From: Actinobacteria bacterium OK074
GTDB taxonomy: Bacteria; Actinomycetota; Actinomycetes; Streptomycetales; Streptomycetaceae
NCBI GenBank assembly: GCA_001298575.1
Contig: LJCV01000111.1
Location: 1-64,000 of the forward strand
Direction of reading: 5' to 3'
Length of the DNA stretch: 64,000 nt
Shown here: positions 17,461 through 27,844 of the stretch, piece by piece
Layout: each line of letters starts with the position of its first letter
Numbering within the stretch: the stretch's first letter is position 1
The notes under the pieces: model-generated
What the model saw: only the letters and a program-made list of their open reading frames with translations
Database searches by the model: none
Told to the model about the DNA's origin: nothing
Translations under genes and position numbers: made by a program

Positions 17461-18360
17461 TAAGCGACATTCCGCAGCTCTTGCCCCCAGTTGAAACCGA
17501 CTGCTCACTCCGAGTTTTCCCATGATGTCCGTTACGACCCTCCGCAGCGTTCGCGTGGACACCCCGAGAGCACGCGCCATGGCCTCGTCCTTCATGCCAT
17601 TCGCCAGCATGCGCAGAATGATCAGCTCACGTTCGGAGAAATCCAACGAGCCCATCTCTTCCTCTTCAACGATTTTTGAGGAAGTTTTAGCAAGCCAACA
17701 GTAGTCGAATACCTGGTACACGAATTGGCAGGTGCCCGGGTTCGTAATCTCCAGCTCCAACATGTCGCCGTCCCTGTCCACCACACGGACGTAAGAAATG
17801 CGACGGTCGACCAGCAGGAGGCGGAACGGCAGCAGCGCCGCCACCCGGATTTCCGCCCCGGCCTCCTGGAGATCCTGAATCTGCGCCCGTCCGCCGGGGA
17901 CGTTCACCATCGACTCCGCGCAGATACATCGAATACTCACACCCTGCGCGAAAGCCTCCCGCGCGTACCGCAACACCTCGCCGAAACGGTTTCCCTCCAG
18001 ATCCGTCGGATCCAGACAGAGCAGCACCTCAGCGGTGTCCGCAGCGAGGGCAGCGCTACCGAAGGCGCAGGCCACGACCTTGCACCCCGACTCGATCGGT
18101 GAGCAGTCGGACCGCTGCGCGGCAGAGTGCACCAGTTCGGCGAGCGTGGACTCCAATACTTCGAGGAACCGACTCTGATCATCCATGACTTTACGATTGG
18201 CACTGATGAGCTGTGTCAGCACAGCCTCTGCACCATTTCCGGACCGGTCGGCGTCGGAGATCAGCCACGCGGGCTCCCCGGAGGGAAGACGAGTAGCTGC
18301 TGCCTCACGCTTGCGCAGTGCGTTCGAAAAATCGTACGCCGCTACTTTCTCAAAGGACAA
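17434..18360 (-). CDS. brpA: LuxR-type pathway regulator of the phosphinothricin cluster (BrpA-like)
   Basis: The C-terminus (about 240-300) is a LuxR helix-turn-helix (SERELIILRMLANGMKDEAM then ARALGVSTRTLRRVVTDIM). The N-terminal region has no kinase-receiver signature. In position and type it matches BrpA/PrpA, the activator of the bialaphos clusters, at the same end next to the transporter and thioesterases. Leu300 and Leu301 are both encoded by TTA (plus-strand 17458-17463), the rare codon needing the bldA tRNA, which would tie expression to development. Its 3' end overlaps the convergent MFS gene by 27 bp. The symbol is assigned by analogy with S. hygroscopicus. Confidence 0.75.
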   Translation of the reverse strand: MSFEKVAAYDFSNALRKREAAATRLPSGEPAWLISDADRSGNGAEAVLTQLISANRKVMDDQSRFLEVLESTLAELVHSAAQRSDCSPIESGCKVVACAFGSAALAADTAEVLLCLDPTDLEGNRFGEVLRYAREAFAQGVSIRCICAESMVNVPGGRAQIQDLQEAGAEIRVAALLPFRLLLVDRRISYVRVVDRDGDMLELEITNPGTCQFVYQVFDYCWLAKTSSKIVEEEEMGSLDFSERELIILRMLANGMKDEAMARALGVSTRTLRRVVTDIMGKLGVSSRFQLGARAAECRLLWLPVSCG

Positions 18361-18563
18361 GTCCGCCTCCCACAGGAGCTACGTGCGGCACCTTTGACGC
18401 ACAACGTCATACATAATTCCCCAGTGTAGCGAGATCGCCCGCCCAGACAAGATGGTCGGGCACATGAACACCAGACATCCTGAAGGTGCCGTACCGAAAC
18501 TCAAGATTGCAGGGGACGGTTCGTATACACCTCAGCCAATTCCACGGCGCGCCGACGAAAAAT
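18361..18563 (-). promoter_or_regulatory. Upstream region of the LuxR regulator
   Basis: A 203-bp non-coding gap with AT-rich patches separates the transporter stop from the regulator start. TGACG at 18395-18399 and CGTCA at 18405-18409 form a 5-5-5 inverted repeat about 35-50 bp before the start codon. It is probably the regulator's promoter and may be an activator site; the -10/-35 boxes are not certain. Confidence 0.35.
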
Positions 18564-19910
18564 TTACCGGCTCTGCCCGGAACCACGTGAAAGGTTTCCC
18601 ACCGCATTGGCCGGTTCCCTGTCATCGATCGTTACCGTGCGAGGCAGTCGTGTTGCCGTCAACGCCGTCACCGCGCACAGGGCCGCCACATACCAGGGAA
18701 ACAGACCACCGTTGCCCATGGACGTGAGCCACGTGCCCACGTAAGGCGCGGTGCCCCCGAACAACGCGACCGCCCCGGAGTACGGGAGCCCAATGCCCCG
18801 GCCGCGCAACTCCCGGGGAAACAGTTCCGCGTTGACCGCTCCGGCGATCGAGGTGTAGGCGGTGAGGAGGAACGTGCCTGCGCACTGCACCGCGAGCACC
18901 GACCAGAACGAAGAGGACAACGCCGTCAGCAGAGGCACCGTCAGGACCGCGGAGGCGGCGCCGAAGACGATCATCATCCGTCTCCCGCCGACCCGGTCGC
19001 CGAGGATCCCGCCGAATGGCTGGATCAGGCCGAAGAAGATCAGTGAGACCGTGCCCGCCAGCACGGCGCTCTCCTTGTCCGCGCCGGCGTTCACTGTCGC
19101 GTAGCTGGGCAGGAAGGTGGTCCACGTGTAGAAGGCGACCGTGCCGCCGGTGGTGAGACCGACGACCGTCAACGACCGTCGGGGGTGGACCCGCAGAGCG
19201 GCGAGCGCGCCCGAGCGCGCCCTCTTCCCGCCGTCCGCCGGCCCGGGCCGGAAGGTCTCCTGCGCCGAGTGGCGGATGACCAGCCCGACCAGACACAACA
19301 CGGCACCCCAGAGGAAGGGCAGCCGCCATCCCCAGCTGTCCATGCCGTCTCCGGCCAGTTGGACGGCGGCCAGCGTGGAGAGGCCGGCCATGATGTGGCC
19401 GGCCGACGAGGCCACGTACGGGAAGCTTCCGAAGAGCACGCGGCGCCCGGGCTCGGCGGACTCGACGAGGAAAGTGACCGCGGCGCCGTACTCACCGCCG
19501 AGGGAGAAGCCCTGGATCAGCCGGGCCACCACCAACAGCGCGGGCGCGAGCGGGCCCGCGGTCGCGTAACTCGGGGTCAGCGCCATCAGCAGGCTGCCGA
19601 GACCCATGAGCAGGATCGTCACCATCAGCGCACTGCGCCGGCCGAACCGGTCGGCCCAGGCCCCCATCACGGCGGCGCCGACCGGGCGGGCGGCGAACGC
19701 TATCGCGAAGACGGCGAAGGTGTTGAGCAACGGCACCAGCGGGTCGTCCGCCGACTTGGGGAAGATGTCGTCCGCGAAGTAGACGGCCAGGAAGGTGTAG
19801 ACGTACCAGTCGTGCGACTCGACGGTGTGACCGATTCCTCCGCTCAGCAGCTGGCGCCAGGGACGCGCCCGCGAAGCCGCGGTGGCCGGGGCCGTGTCTC
19901 TCCTTGTCAT
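18564..19910 (-). CDS. MFS transporter of the metabolite:proton symporter type in the phosphinothricin cluster
   Basis: A 448-residue permease with about 12 membrane helices. GAWADRFGRRSALMVTILLM is the classic MFS motif A, and GFSLGGEYGAAVTFLVESAE is diagnostic of the MHS (metabolite:H+ symporter) branch. The bialaphos cluster of S. hygroscopicus carries a transport gene in the same position between thioesterase and brpA. The start ATG overlaps the stop of the upstream thioesterase (ATGA), so translation is coupled. It probably moves the phosphinate peptide or its acetylated form; direction is not readable. Confidence 0.85.
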   Translation of the reverse strand: MTRRDTAPATAASRARPWRQLLSGGIGHTVESHDWYVYTFLAVYFADDIFPKSADDPLVPLLNTFAVFAIAFAARPVGAAVMGAWADRFGRRSALMVTILLMGLGSLLMALTPSYATAGPLAPALLVVARLIQGFSLGGEYGAAVTFLVESAEPGRRVLFGSFPYVASSAGHIMAGLSTLAAVQLAGDGMDSWGWRLPFLWGAVLCLVGLVIRHSAQETFRPGPADGGKRARSGALAALRVHPRRSLTVVGLTTGGTVAFYTWTTFLPSYATVNAGADKESAVLAGTVSLIFFGLIQPFGGILGDRVGGRRMMIVFGAASAVLTVPLLTALSSSFWSVLAVQCAGTFLLTAYTSIAGAVNAELFPRELRGRGIGLPYSGAVALFGGTAPYVGTWLTSMGNGGLFPWYVAALCAVTALTATRLPRTVTIDDREPANAVGNLSRGSGQSR

Positions 19911-20683
19911 GCGCGGGCTTCCCCCGACAACACCGGCATCAGCTCGGACAGCAGTTCCTTGGTGTGCGAGAACAGGTAGAAGTGGTCGCCGGGCAGCTCC
20001 AGCAGGCGGAAGCCACCCGTGGTCGCCTCGGCCCAGGACTCCATCAGGGCACGCGGGCTCGCCCGGTCGTCCCGCCCGGCGAAGGCCAGAACGGGCGCCC
20101 GCACCCGCGCGACGGGGCCGGTCGGATGGTTCTCCAGCAGCCGGCAGTCGTCCCGCAGCGCCGGCAGCAGCAGTTCCCGCAGCTCCGGATCGGCGTATGC
20201 CTCGGCCTGCGGCTGGATGCCCATGCCGGCGGTCCGGGCGAGGAGGTCCTCGTCGTCGAGCAGATGCAGACCGGTGTGGCTGACATGCAGCGGGCCCTCG
20301 CAGGCCGAGACGGCGAGCAGAACCGGCCGGAAACCGTAGGCGCTCTCCAGCCGTACGGTGACCTCGTGGGCGAGGACCGCGCCCATGCTGTGGCCGAAGA
20401 GGGCCAGGGGGACCTCTCGGCCCAGCCCCGCGGCGACGGCGGCCGCGATGTCGTCCGCCAGCTCAGCCAGGCTGTGGGCGAAGCGGTGGGCCAGCCGGTC
20501 CTCGCGGCCCGGATAGCGGGGCGCCCACAACTCGGTGCGCGGCGGCATGTCCTGCGCCCAGGGGCGGTAGACGCCGGGCCCGGCACCGGCGTGCGGAAAG
20601 CAGAGCACCCGGACCGCGGGGTCCGCCACGGTGCGATGGGCGCGCAGCCACTGGGCCGGATCGGCCCGTCCCGCACCGCTCAC
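19907..20683 (-). CDS. Type II thioesterase with canonical Ser nucleophile
   Basis: Alpha/beta-hydrolase thioesterase, 258 residues, starting at GTG 20683, which overlaps the stop of the preceding thioesterase. The nucleophile elbow is GHSMG (Ser99). The opening LCFPHAGAGPGVYRPW and the late GDHFYLF (catalytic His) match external thioesterases of NRPS clusters. Two such enzymes are known in bialaphos-type clusters. They hydrolyse mis-primed carrier proteins and may help release the peptide, since PhsC ends in a carrier domain without a thioesterase domain. Confidence 0.88.
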   Translation of the reverse strand: MSGAGRADPAQWLRAHRTVADPAVRVLCFPHAGAGPGVYRPWAQDMPPRTELWAPRYPGREDRLAHRFAHSLAELADDIAAAVAAGLGREVPLALFGHSMGAVLAHEVTVRLESAYGFRPVLLAVSACEGPLHVSHTGLHLLDDEDLLARTAGMGIQPQAEAYADPELRELLLPALRDDCRLLENHPTGPVARVRAPVLAFAGRDDRASPRALMESWAEATTGGFRLLELPGDHFYLFSHTKELLSELMPVLSGEARA

Positions 20684-21441
20684 GAGTCCCTCCCCTGCTC
20701 CGGTGGCCGCGCGCCGGCCAGCGCGAGGCCGCGCACGAAGGAGACGGCCTCGTCGCTCTCGTGCAGGAAGAAGTGCCCGCCGGGCAGGGCACGCGCGCTG
20801 AACTCCCCGGTGGTGTGGCGCCGCCAGCCGATCAGGTCCGTGACCGTCACGTAGGGATCCTCGGCACCTACCAGTGCGTGGACGGCGGACGCGAGCGGTT
20901 CGGTCTCCCGGTAGCGGTACCCCTCGAACGCGGCGAAGTCCGCGCGCAGCATGGGCAGCATCAGCTCGAACAGCTCGTCCTCGTCCAGTACGGCGGGCGG
21001 TACACCGCCGACCTCGCGCAGCCTTTCCCGCAGGTCCTGCGCGCTGCCGTCGCCGTAGGGCCGTTCGGTCCGCATCCGGTCGGGTGCCGGGTAGGAGGCG
21101 ACAACGAGGCAGGTGGGCAGGGTGGCGCCGAGGCGGCGCAGGGCGCTTGCCGTCTCGAAGGCGACGAGGGCGCCCATGCAGTCGCCGAAGAGCAGGTACG
21201 GACGCGGGGGCAGGGTGGTGAGGGCGGCGGCGACCTCCTCGGCGATCCGGTGCAGGTCGCTCAGCGGCTGCTCGTGGAACCGGTCGAGCCGTCCCGGCAG
21301 TTGGACGGCGCACATCTCGATCTCCTCGCCCAGGGGTTTGCGCCACTGGTCGAAGTCCCGTGCGCTGCCGCCAGCCCGGGACAGGCAGACCACCCGGGCC
21401 ACGGTGTCGGCCGCCGAGGAGCTCTGTATCCAGTCGGTCAC
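20680..21441 (-). CDS. Type II thioesterase-like protein with Cys nucleophile (GDCMG)
   Basis: Alpha/beta-hydrolase thioesterase fold, 253 residues from GTG 21441, overlapping the bah stop. The N-terminal VVCLSRAGGSARDFDQW and the C-terminal GGHFFLHESDEAV (catalytic His) are normal. The nucleophile elbow, usually GHSMG, reads FGDCMG, placing Cys88 where Ser is expected. Cys-type thioesterases exist in NRPS systems that release strained or peptide products, and the change alters acyl-enzyme chemistry. With no TE domain on PhsA-C, this enzyme is a candidate for the releasing step. The sibling gene downstream has the ordinary Ser. Confidence 0.88.
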   Translation of the reverse strand: MTDWIQSSSAADTVARVVCLSRAGGSARDFDQWRKPLGEEIEMCAVQLPGRLDRFHEQPLSDLHRIAEEVAAALTTLPPRPYLLFGDCMGALVAFETASALRRLGATLPTCLVVASYPAPDRMRTERPYGDGSAQDLRERLREVGGVPPAVLDEDELFELMLPMLRADFAAFEGYRYRETEPLASAVHALVGAEDPYVTVTDLIGWRRHTTGEFSARALPGGHFFLHESDEAVSFVRGLALAGARPPEQGRDS

Positions 21442-22337
21442 TTCGCCTCCTTCCCGGTGGCACCGCGCAGGAACGCTCCCGCCGCCTCGACGGCCGCCCG
21501 CCCCTCGGGAAGCACGGGGTGGTACCAGTGCCAGACGTGGAACATCTCCGGCCACTCCTCGAAGGTCACCGGTACGCCCGCCTTGAGCGCCGCCCCTTCC
21601 AGCGCCCGGGCGTCGTCGTAGAGGACCTCCTCGGAGCCGACCTGGATGAGCAGGGGCGGCAGCCCGGTCAGATCGCCGTACGCGGGTGAGGCCAGCGGGT
21701 TCCTGGGGTCGGCGCCGGCCAGGTAGCGGCCTGCCATGCGGAGCAGGTCCTCGGTGTCGAGGAGGATCTCCCGTGCCCTGCGGGTGGTGTGCGACTCCCC
21801 CTCGCAGGCCAGGTCCGCCCAGGGCGAGATGCACACCGCGGCGGCCGGCAGCGGGTCGTGGGCGTCCCGCAGGACCTGGAGGGCCGCCACGGCGAGACCG
21901 GCGCCGGCCGAGTCGCCGGCCAGGGTGATCCGGTCCGGCGGACAGCCCTGCGCCAGCAGCATGCGGTAGGTCGCCACGGCGTCCTCCACAGCTGCCGGGA
22001 AGGGCGACTCGGGCGGCCTGCGGTAGTGCAGGGCGAGCACCGCCGCGCCTGCCGCCGCGCCCAGGGCGCTGGAGAGGTGCCGGTGCGAGTGCGGCGAGCC
22101 GAGGGCGTACGACCCACCGTGCAGGTACAGCAGGGTCCTGCCGTCCTCCTGGGCGGACCGCACCCACTCCGCCGTGCAGGCACCGGTCTCGACGCACTCG
22201 CCCGGAGGGAGGCCCAGGTCGCCGAATGCCTCCTGGGCGCGGTCGTAGGCGATCCGCCGCGGCTCCACATCGCCGTTGCGGGTGTGCCAGTTCAGCTCGA
22301 TCAGCTCTCGCACCAGATCGAGTTCCGACGATGCCAT
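21438..22337 (-). CDS. bah: N-acetyl-phosphinothricin-peptide deacetylase (bialaphos acetylhydrolase)
   Basis: Hormone-sensitive-lipase-type alpha/beta hydrolase of 299 residues, the size I recall for Bah of S. hygroscopicus. It shows the oxyanion motif HGGSY, the nucleophile elbow GDSAGAG and a C-terminal His region (FHVWHWYHPV). It removes the N-acetyl group from the finished peptide, unmasking the active antibiotic at or after export; the acetyl group protects the producer during synthesis. ATG 22337 gives this length. It lies 11 bp after pat and overlaps the thioesterase by 4 bp. Confidence 0.9.
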   Translation of the reverse strand: MASSELDLVRELIELNWHTRNGDVEPRRIAYDRAQEAFGDLGLPPGECVETGACTAEWVRSAQEDGRTLLYLHGGSYALGSPHSHRHLSSALGAAAGAAVLALHYRRPPESPFPAAVEDAVATYRMLLAQGCPPDRITLAGDSAGAGLAVAALQVLRDAHDPLPAAAVCISPWADLACEGESHTTRRAREILLDTEDLLRMAGRYLAGADPRNPLASPAYGDLTGLPPLLIQVGSEEVLYDDARALEGAALKAGVPVTFEEWPEMFHVWHWYHPVLPEGRAAVEAAGAFLRGATGKEAK

Positions 22338-22348
22338 GCGTTCTCCGC

Positions 22349-24792
<2,444 letters not shown>

Positions 24793-24825
24793 ACGGTGCT
24801 GCCTCCTCGCGCCTGTCCTGGCATG

Positions 24826-26148
24826 TCAGCTCGCCTCTTCCCGCGCGGAGAACACCTTCTCGACCACGGGTTCGAGTTCGTTCCACTCCACGGCCGAGAC
24901 CCGGCCGGCGTCCCACTGCTCGTCCATCCAGGCGAGCACTTCCACGATCCGCGGGTCGCCCTTCTCCAGCCGTAGTCCGAGTCGTTTGTTCAGGACGAAG
25001 ACCAGACCCGCCTGGCCGGAGTCCTTGGTGAGAGCGACGTCCAGCTCCCGGCCGGTGAGCAGGGGGGCGTTGAACGGCGCGTACATCCACCAGAACTTGT
25101 TGAGGCCGTCGGCGTGGATGCCGGCCCGGGTGACGTAGGCGTCCCGGCCGAACAGCGGGTACTTCTGCGAGGGGCCGGAGCCGATGCCGTCGTAGAGCTC
25201 GACGAGTTTGTTGACCGCGGGAAGGTTGACCTCGGCGCCGGACCAGTAGCCCATGCCGAGCAGGTGCACCATGACGGCTTCCAGCGGGGCGTTGCCGGTG
25301 CGTTCGCCGGTGCCCAGTGTGGTGCCGCTGATCACACCGCAGCCCTCACGGATCGCGGCCAGGCAGTTGGCGACCACCAGCCAGGTGTCGTTGTGGGGGT
25401 GGAACTCGATCTGGGAGGGCGTCAGGCCGAGCCCGCGCAGCAGCCGGATCCAGCGCGGGATGCTGCGGGGCAGGGCGACGTCGTCGTAGGGCAGGCCGAC
25501 GCCGAGGGTGTCGCAGACCCGGAAGCGGGGCTGTAGTTCGGCGGGGTACGCCGCGGCGGTCCTCAGCACCTCCTCGACCAGGGCCCGTACGAAGTCCGGG
25601 TCGGAACGTGTGGTGTCCTCCAGGTGGACCCGGGGCTTGATGCCGTGGTCCAGGGCCATGGTCACCGCGTCCAGGTACATCGCCGCGGCCTCGGTCCGGC
25701 CGCCCGAGCCGAACTTGTGGAAGGTGTGGTAGTCGGAGGAGGAGCTGAGCAGTCCGGTCTCGGTGACGCCGATCCGCTTGATCAGCTCGACGTCCTCACG
25801 GCGGGCCCGGATCCAGGTGGTGGGCTCGATGGGGGCGCCGTCGCGGTGCCGTTCCAGGGCGTAGATCAGGGCGTTGCGGTCGGAGTCGCGGTACGGGAAG
25901 AACTCGGCGTGCCGGATCGCCGTGGACTCGCCCGTTATCTCGCAGAGGATGTCGTAGATCTGCCGGCTGGTGTCCAGGGAGAGGGGCAGTCCGCCCTGCT
26001 GGCCGTCGCGGTGGGTGGTTTCGGACAGCCACACCTCGTGGGGCAGGGTGAGGGGCCGCATGCCGTCGTCCCAGGTGTACCGGGGGAACGCGTCCCGGGG
26101 GAAGACCTCCGGGAAGTACTCGGGCTCCTCGGGGCTGTGGATGGTCAT
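24826..26148 (-). CDS. pms: Phosphinomethylmalate synthase (homocitrate/Re-citrate synthase-like)
   Basis: HMGL-family TIM-barrel enzyme of 440 residues: EVWLSETTHRDGQQGG carries the metal-binding Asp, IEFHPHNDTWLVVANCLAA the HxH motif, and GTGERTGNAPLEA the usual homocitrate-synthase block. In phosphinothricin synthesis it condenses acetyl-CoA with phosphinopyruvate to phosphinomethylmalate, the first TCA-like step. ATG 26148 overlaps the phpK stop (ATGA). The family assignment is certain; substrate follows from the cluster. Confidence 0.92.
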   Translation of the reverse strand: MTIHSPEEPEYFPEVFPRDAFPRYTWDDGMRPLTLPHEVWLSETTHRDGQQGGLPLSLDTSRQIYDILCEITGESTAIRHAEFFPYRDSDRNALIYALERHRDGAPIEPTTWIRARREDVELIKRIGVTETGLLSSSSDYHTFHKFGSGGRTEAAAMYLDAVTMALDHGIKPRVHLEDTTRSDPDFVRALVEEVLRTAAAYPAELQPRFRVCDTLGVGLPYDDVALPRSIPRWIRLLRGLGLTPSQIEFHPHNDTWLVVANCLAAIREGCGVISGTTLGTGERTGNAPLEAVMVHLLGMGYWSGAEVNLPAVNKLVELYDGIGSGPSQKYPLFGRDAYVTRAGIHADGLNKFWWMYAPFNAPLLTGRELDVALTKDSGQAGLVFVLNKRLGLRLEKGDPRIVEVLAWMDEQWDAGRVSAVEWNELEPVVEKVFSAREEAS

Positions 26149-27794
26149 CGAAGTACGCTCCCTGCGGTGCGGTAACGGGCGGGTCCAAGGTCCAGTCCGG
26201 TCACGAAGTCGCGGAACCGGCGCTCCGCGGTGGCGGCCTCCGCCGCAGTGCCGCGGGAGACGTTCGCCACGGTGAGCGGTTTGGCCAGTTCGAGGAACCG
26301 GACGATCTCGGACCGGTTCATGCCCTTGCCCAGGAGGTAGGGGACGCCCCAGAAGTCGAGGCCGTTGACCGGCATCCAGGCCGCGTTCACCACCGAGTCG
26401 AAGATCTGGTCGGCGGCTTCGAGGGCCTGATGGGAGTTCATGGTGCGGTGCGACCAGGTGTGGCCGTTGCCGGTGAGCTCGTACTGGGGCGCCCGTACGT
26501 GGATGGGCGTGGCGTGCATGTAGTACCAGTGGTTGACGGCGAAGGTGTCCGGTCCCGCGGAGTTGATGAAGTTGATGGTGTTCTCCACCGTCTGCGGGCT
26601 CTCGCCGGGGAATCCGACGACGAAGGACGCGTGGGTGAAGATGCCGCGTGCCTTGAGCTGTTCGATGCCGTACTGGTAGTGGGCCGTGGTGGCGCGTTTG
26701 TCCATGTTGAGCAGGACCTGGTCGTCGCCGGACTCGATGCCCAGCAGCACGCCGCGGCAACCGGAGTCGTACATCAGGTCGTAGACCTCGGGCTCGCGGG
26801 CGTGACCGCAGCGGAAGTACGAGAACCACTCGATGCCGAAGTCGCGGCGCACCAGCATCCGGCACAGGTCCTTGAAGCGGCGCATGGGTACGTTGAACGT
26901 GTCGTCGATGAAGGCGACGCGTTTGACGCCCATGGCGGCGAGTTCCTCGAGTTCCCGCTCGACCGTGGACAGGTCGGCGAGGGTGAGGGCACCGGCCCGC
27001 TCCGGATAGTCGCAGAAGGCGCAGCTGAAGGCGCAGCTGCGCGCGGTGCGGGTGGACAGCGTCTGGCCGAGGGCGGTGGGGTCGAAGCGGTTCCACCGGA
27101 CCGAGCAGGCGTTGAGGTCGTTGACCTCGGGGCGTTTGCGGGTGAGTTTCCACTCGCCGGTCGCGGAGCGCAGGAAGACGTTGGGGACCTCGGTGGGGGC
27201 GTTGCCCTCCACGATGGCGCCGACCACCCCGGCCAGTGCCGCCTCGCCCTGGGACTCCCATACGTAGTAGTCGGCACCGACCCGGTCGAAGAACCGGTTG
27301 AGTTTGTCGTCGCGCCCGGCCCGGGCCTGGTTGTCGACGAGCGGTCCGCCGACGATGATCGGCACGGCCGCGTTGTGCCGCCGGATGAAGCGGACGATCT
27401 CGATCACCGGGGCGGGCATCATGTAGAAGGTCGTGGTGATGGCGACCGAGGCGGGGTTGTCGGCCAGCAGCTTGACCAGTTGGTCCTCTTCGAAGGTGAA
27501 GCTGTTGACGAAGTCGGCCGGATGCCCCCGCTCCTCCAGGTAGTTGACGAGGTAGAGGGTGCCCAGGCTCGGCAGCTCGGAGACCGTGTAGGCGTGCGCC
27601 GTGCCCCGGTCCGCGTTGCGTACCTCGCTCAGGGCGTCCATGTACGAGTAATGGGTGCCCCCGAAAGTGACCTTCGTGCGGAGCATGCTGCGGATGGGCG
27701 CGGGCAGTTCGTCTCCCCCGTGCTCCAGCGCCAGCTGCAGCTCCTCGCCGGACATGTCGGTCTCGTGGTATCCCACGACGATGCAATGCTTCAC
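26145..27794 (-). CDS. phpK: Cobalamin-dependent radical SAM P-methyltransferase
   Basis: A 549-residue class B radical SAM enzyme. The N-terminal half (about 60-220) is a B12-binding-like domain (PIIVGGPLVDNQ). The radical SAM cluster motif CxxxCxxC is in SCAFSCAFCDY at about residue 270, and the rest is a SAM barrel (SGCRGVLLGIESGDDQVLLN). PhpK transfers a methyl group to the phosphinate P, forming the C-P-C bond of phosphinothricin on the N-acetyl-demethyl peptide. GTG 27794 follows GAGAGGAGA. It overlaps pms by 4 bp. Confidence 0.94.
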   Translation of the reverse strand: MKHCIVVGYHETDMSGEELQLALEHGGDELPAPIRSMLRTKVTFGGTHYSYMDALSEVRNADRGTAHAYTVSELPSLGTLYLVNYLEERGHPADFVNSFTFEEDQLVKLLADNPASVAITTTFYMMPAPVIEIVRFIRRHNAAVPIIVGGPLVDNQARAGRDDKLNRFFDRVGADYYVWESQGEAALAGVVGAIVEGNAPTEVPNVFLRSATGEWKLTRKRPEVNDLNACSVRWNRFDPTALGQTLSTRTARSCAFSCAFCDYPERAGALTLADLSTVERELEELAAMGVKRVAFIDDTFNVPMRRFKDLCRMLVRRDFGIEWFSYFRCGHAREPEVYDLMYDSGCRGVLLGIESGDDQVLLNMDKRATTAHYQYGIEQLKARGIFTHASFVVGFPGESPQTVENTINFINSAGPDTFAVNHWYYMHATPIHVRAPQYELTGNGHTWSHRTMNSHQALEAADQIFDSVVNAAWMPVNGLDFWGVPYLLGKGMNRSEIVRFLELAKPLTVANVSRGTAAEAATAERRFRDFVTGLDLGPARYRTAGSVLR

Positions 27795-27844
27795 TGTCTG
27801 TCTCCTCTCTCACGCCCGGCGCGGGTCGCCGGCCTGGCCTGGGG

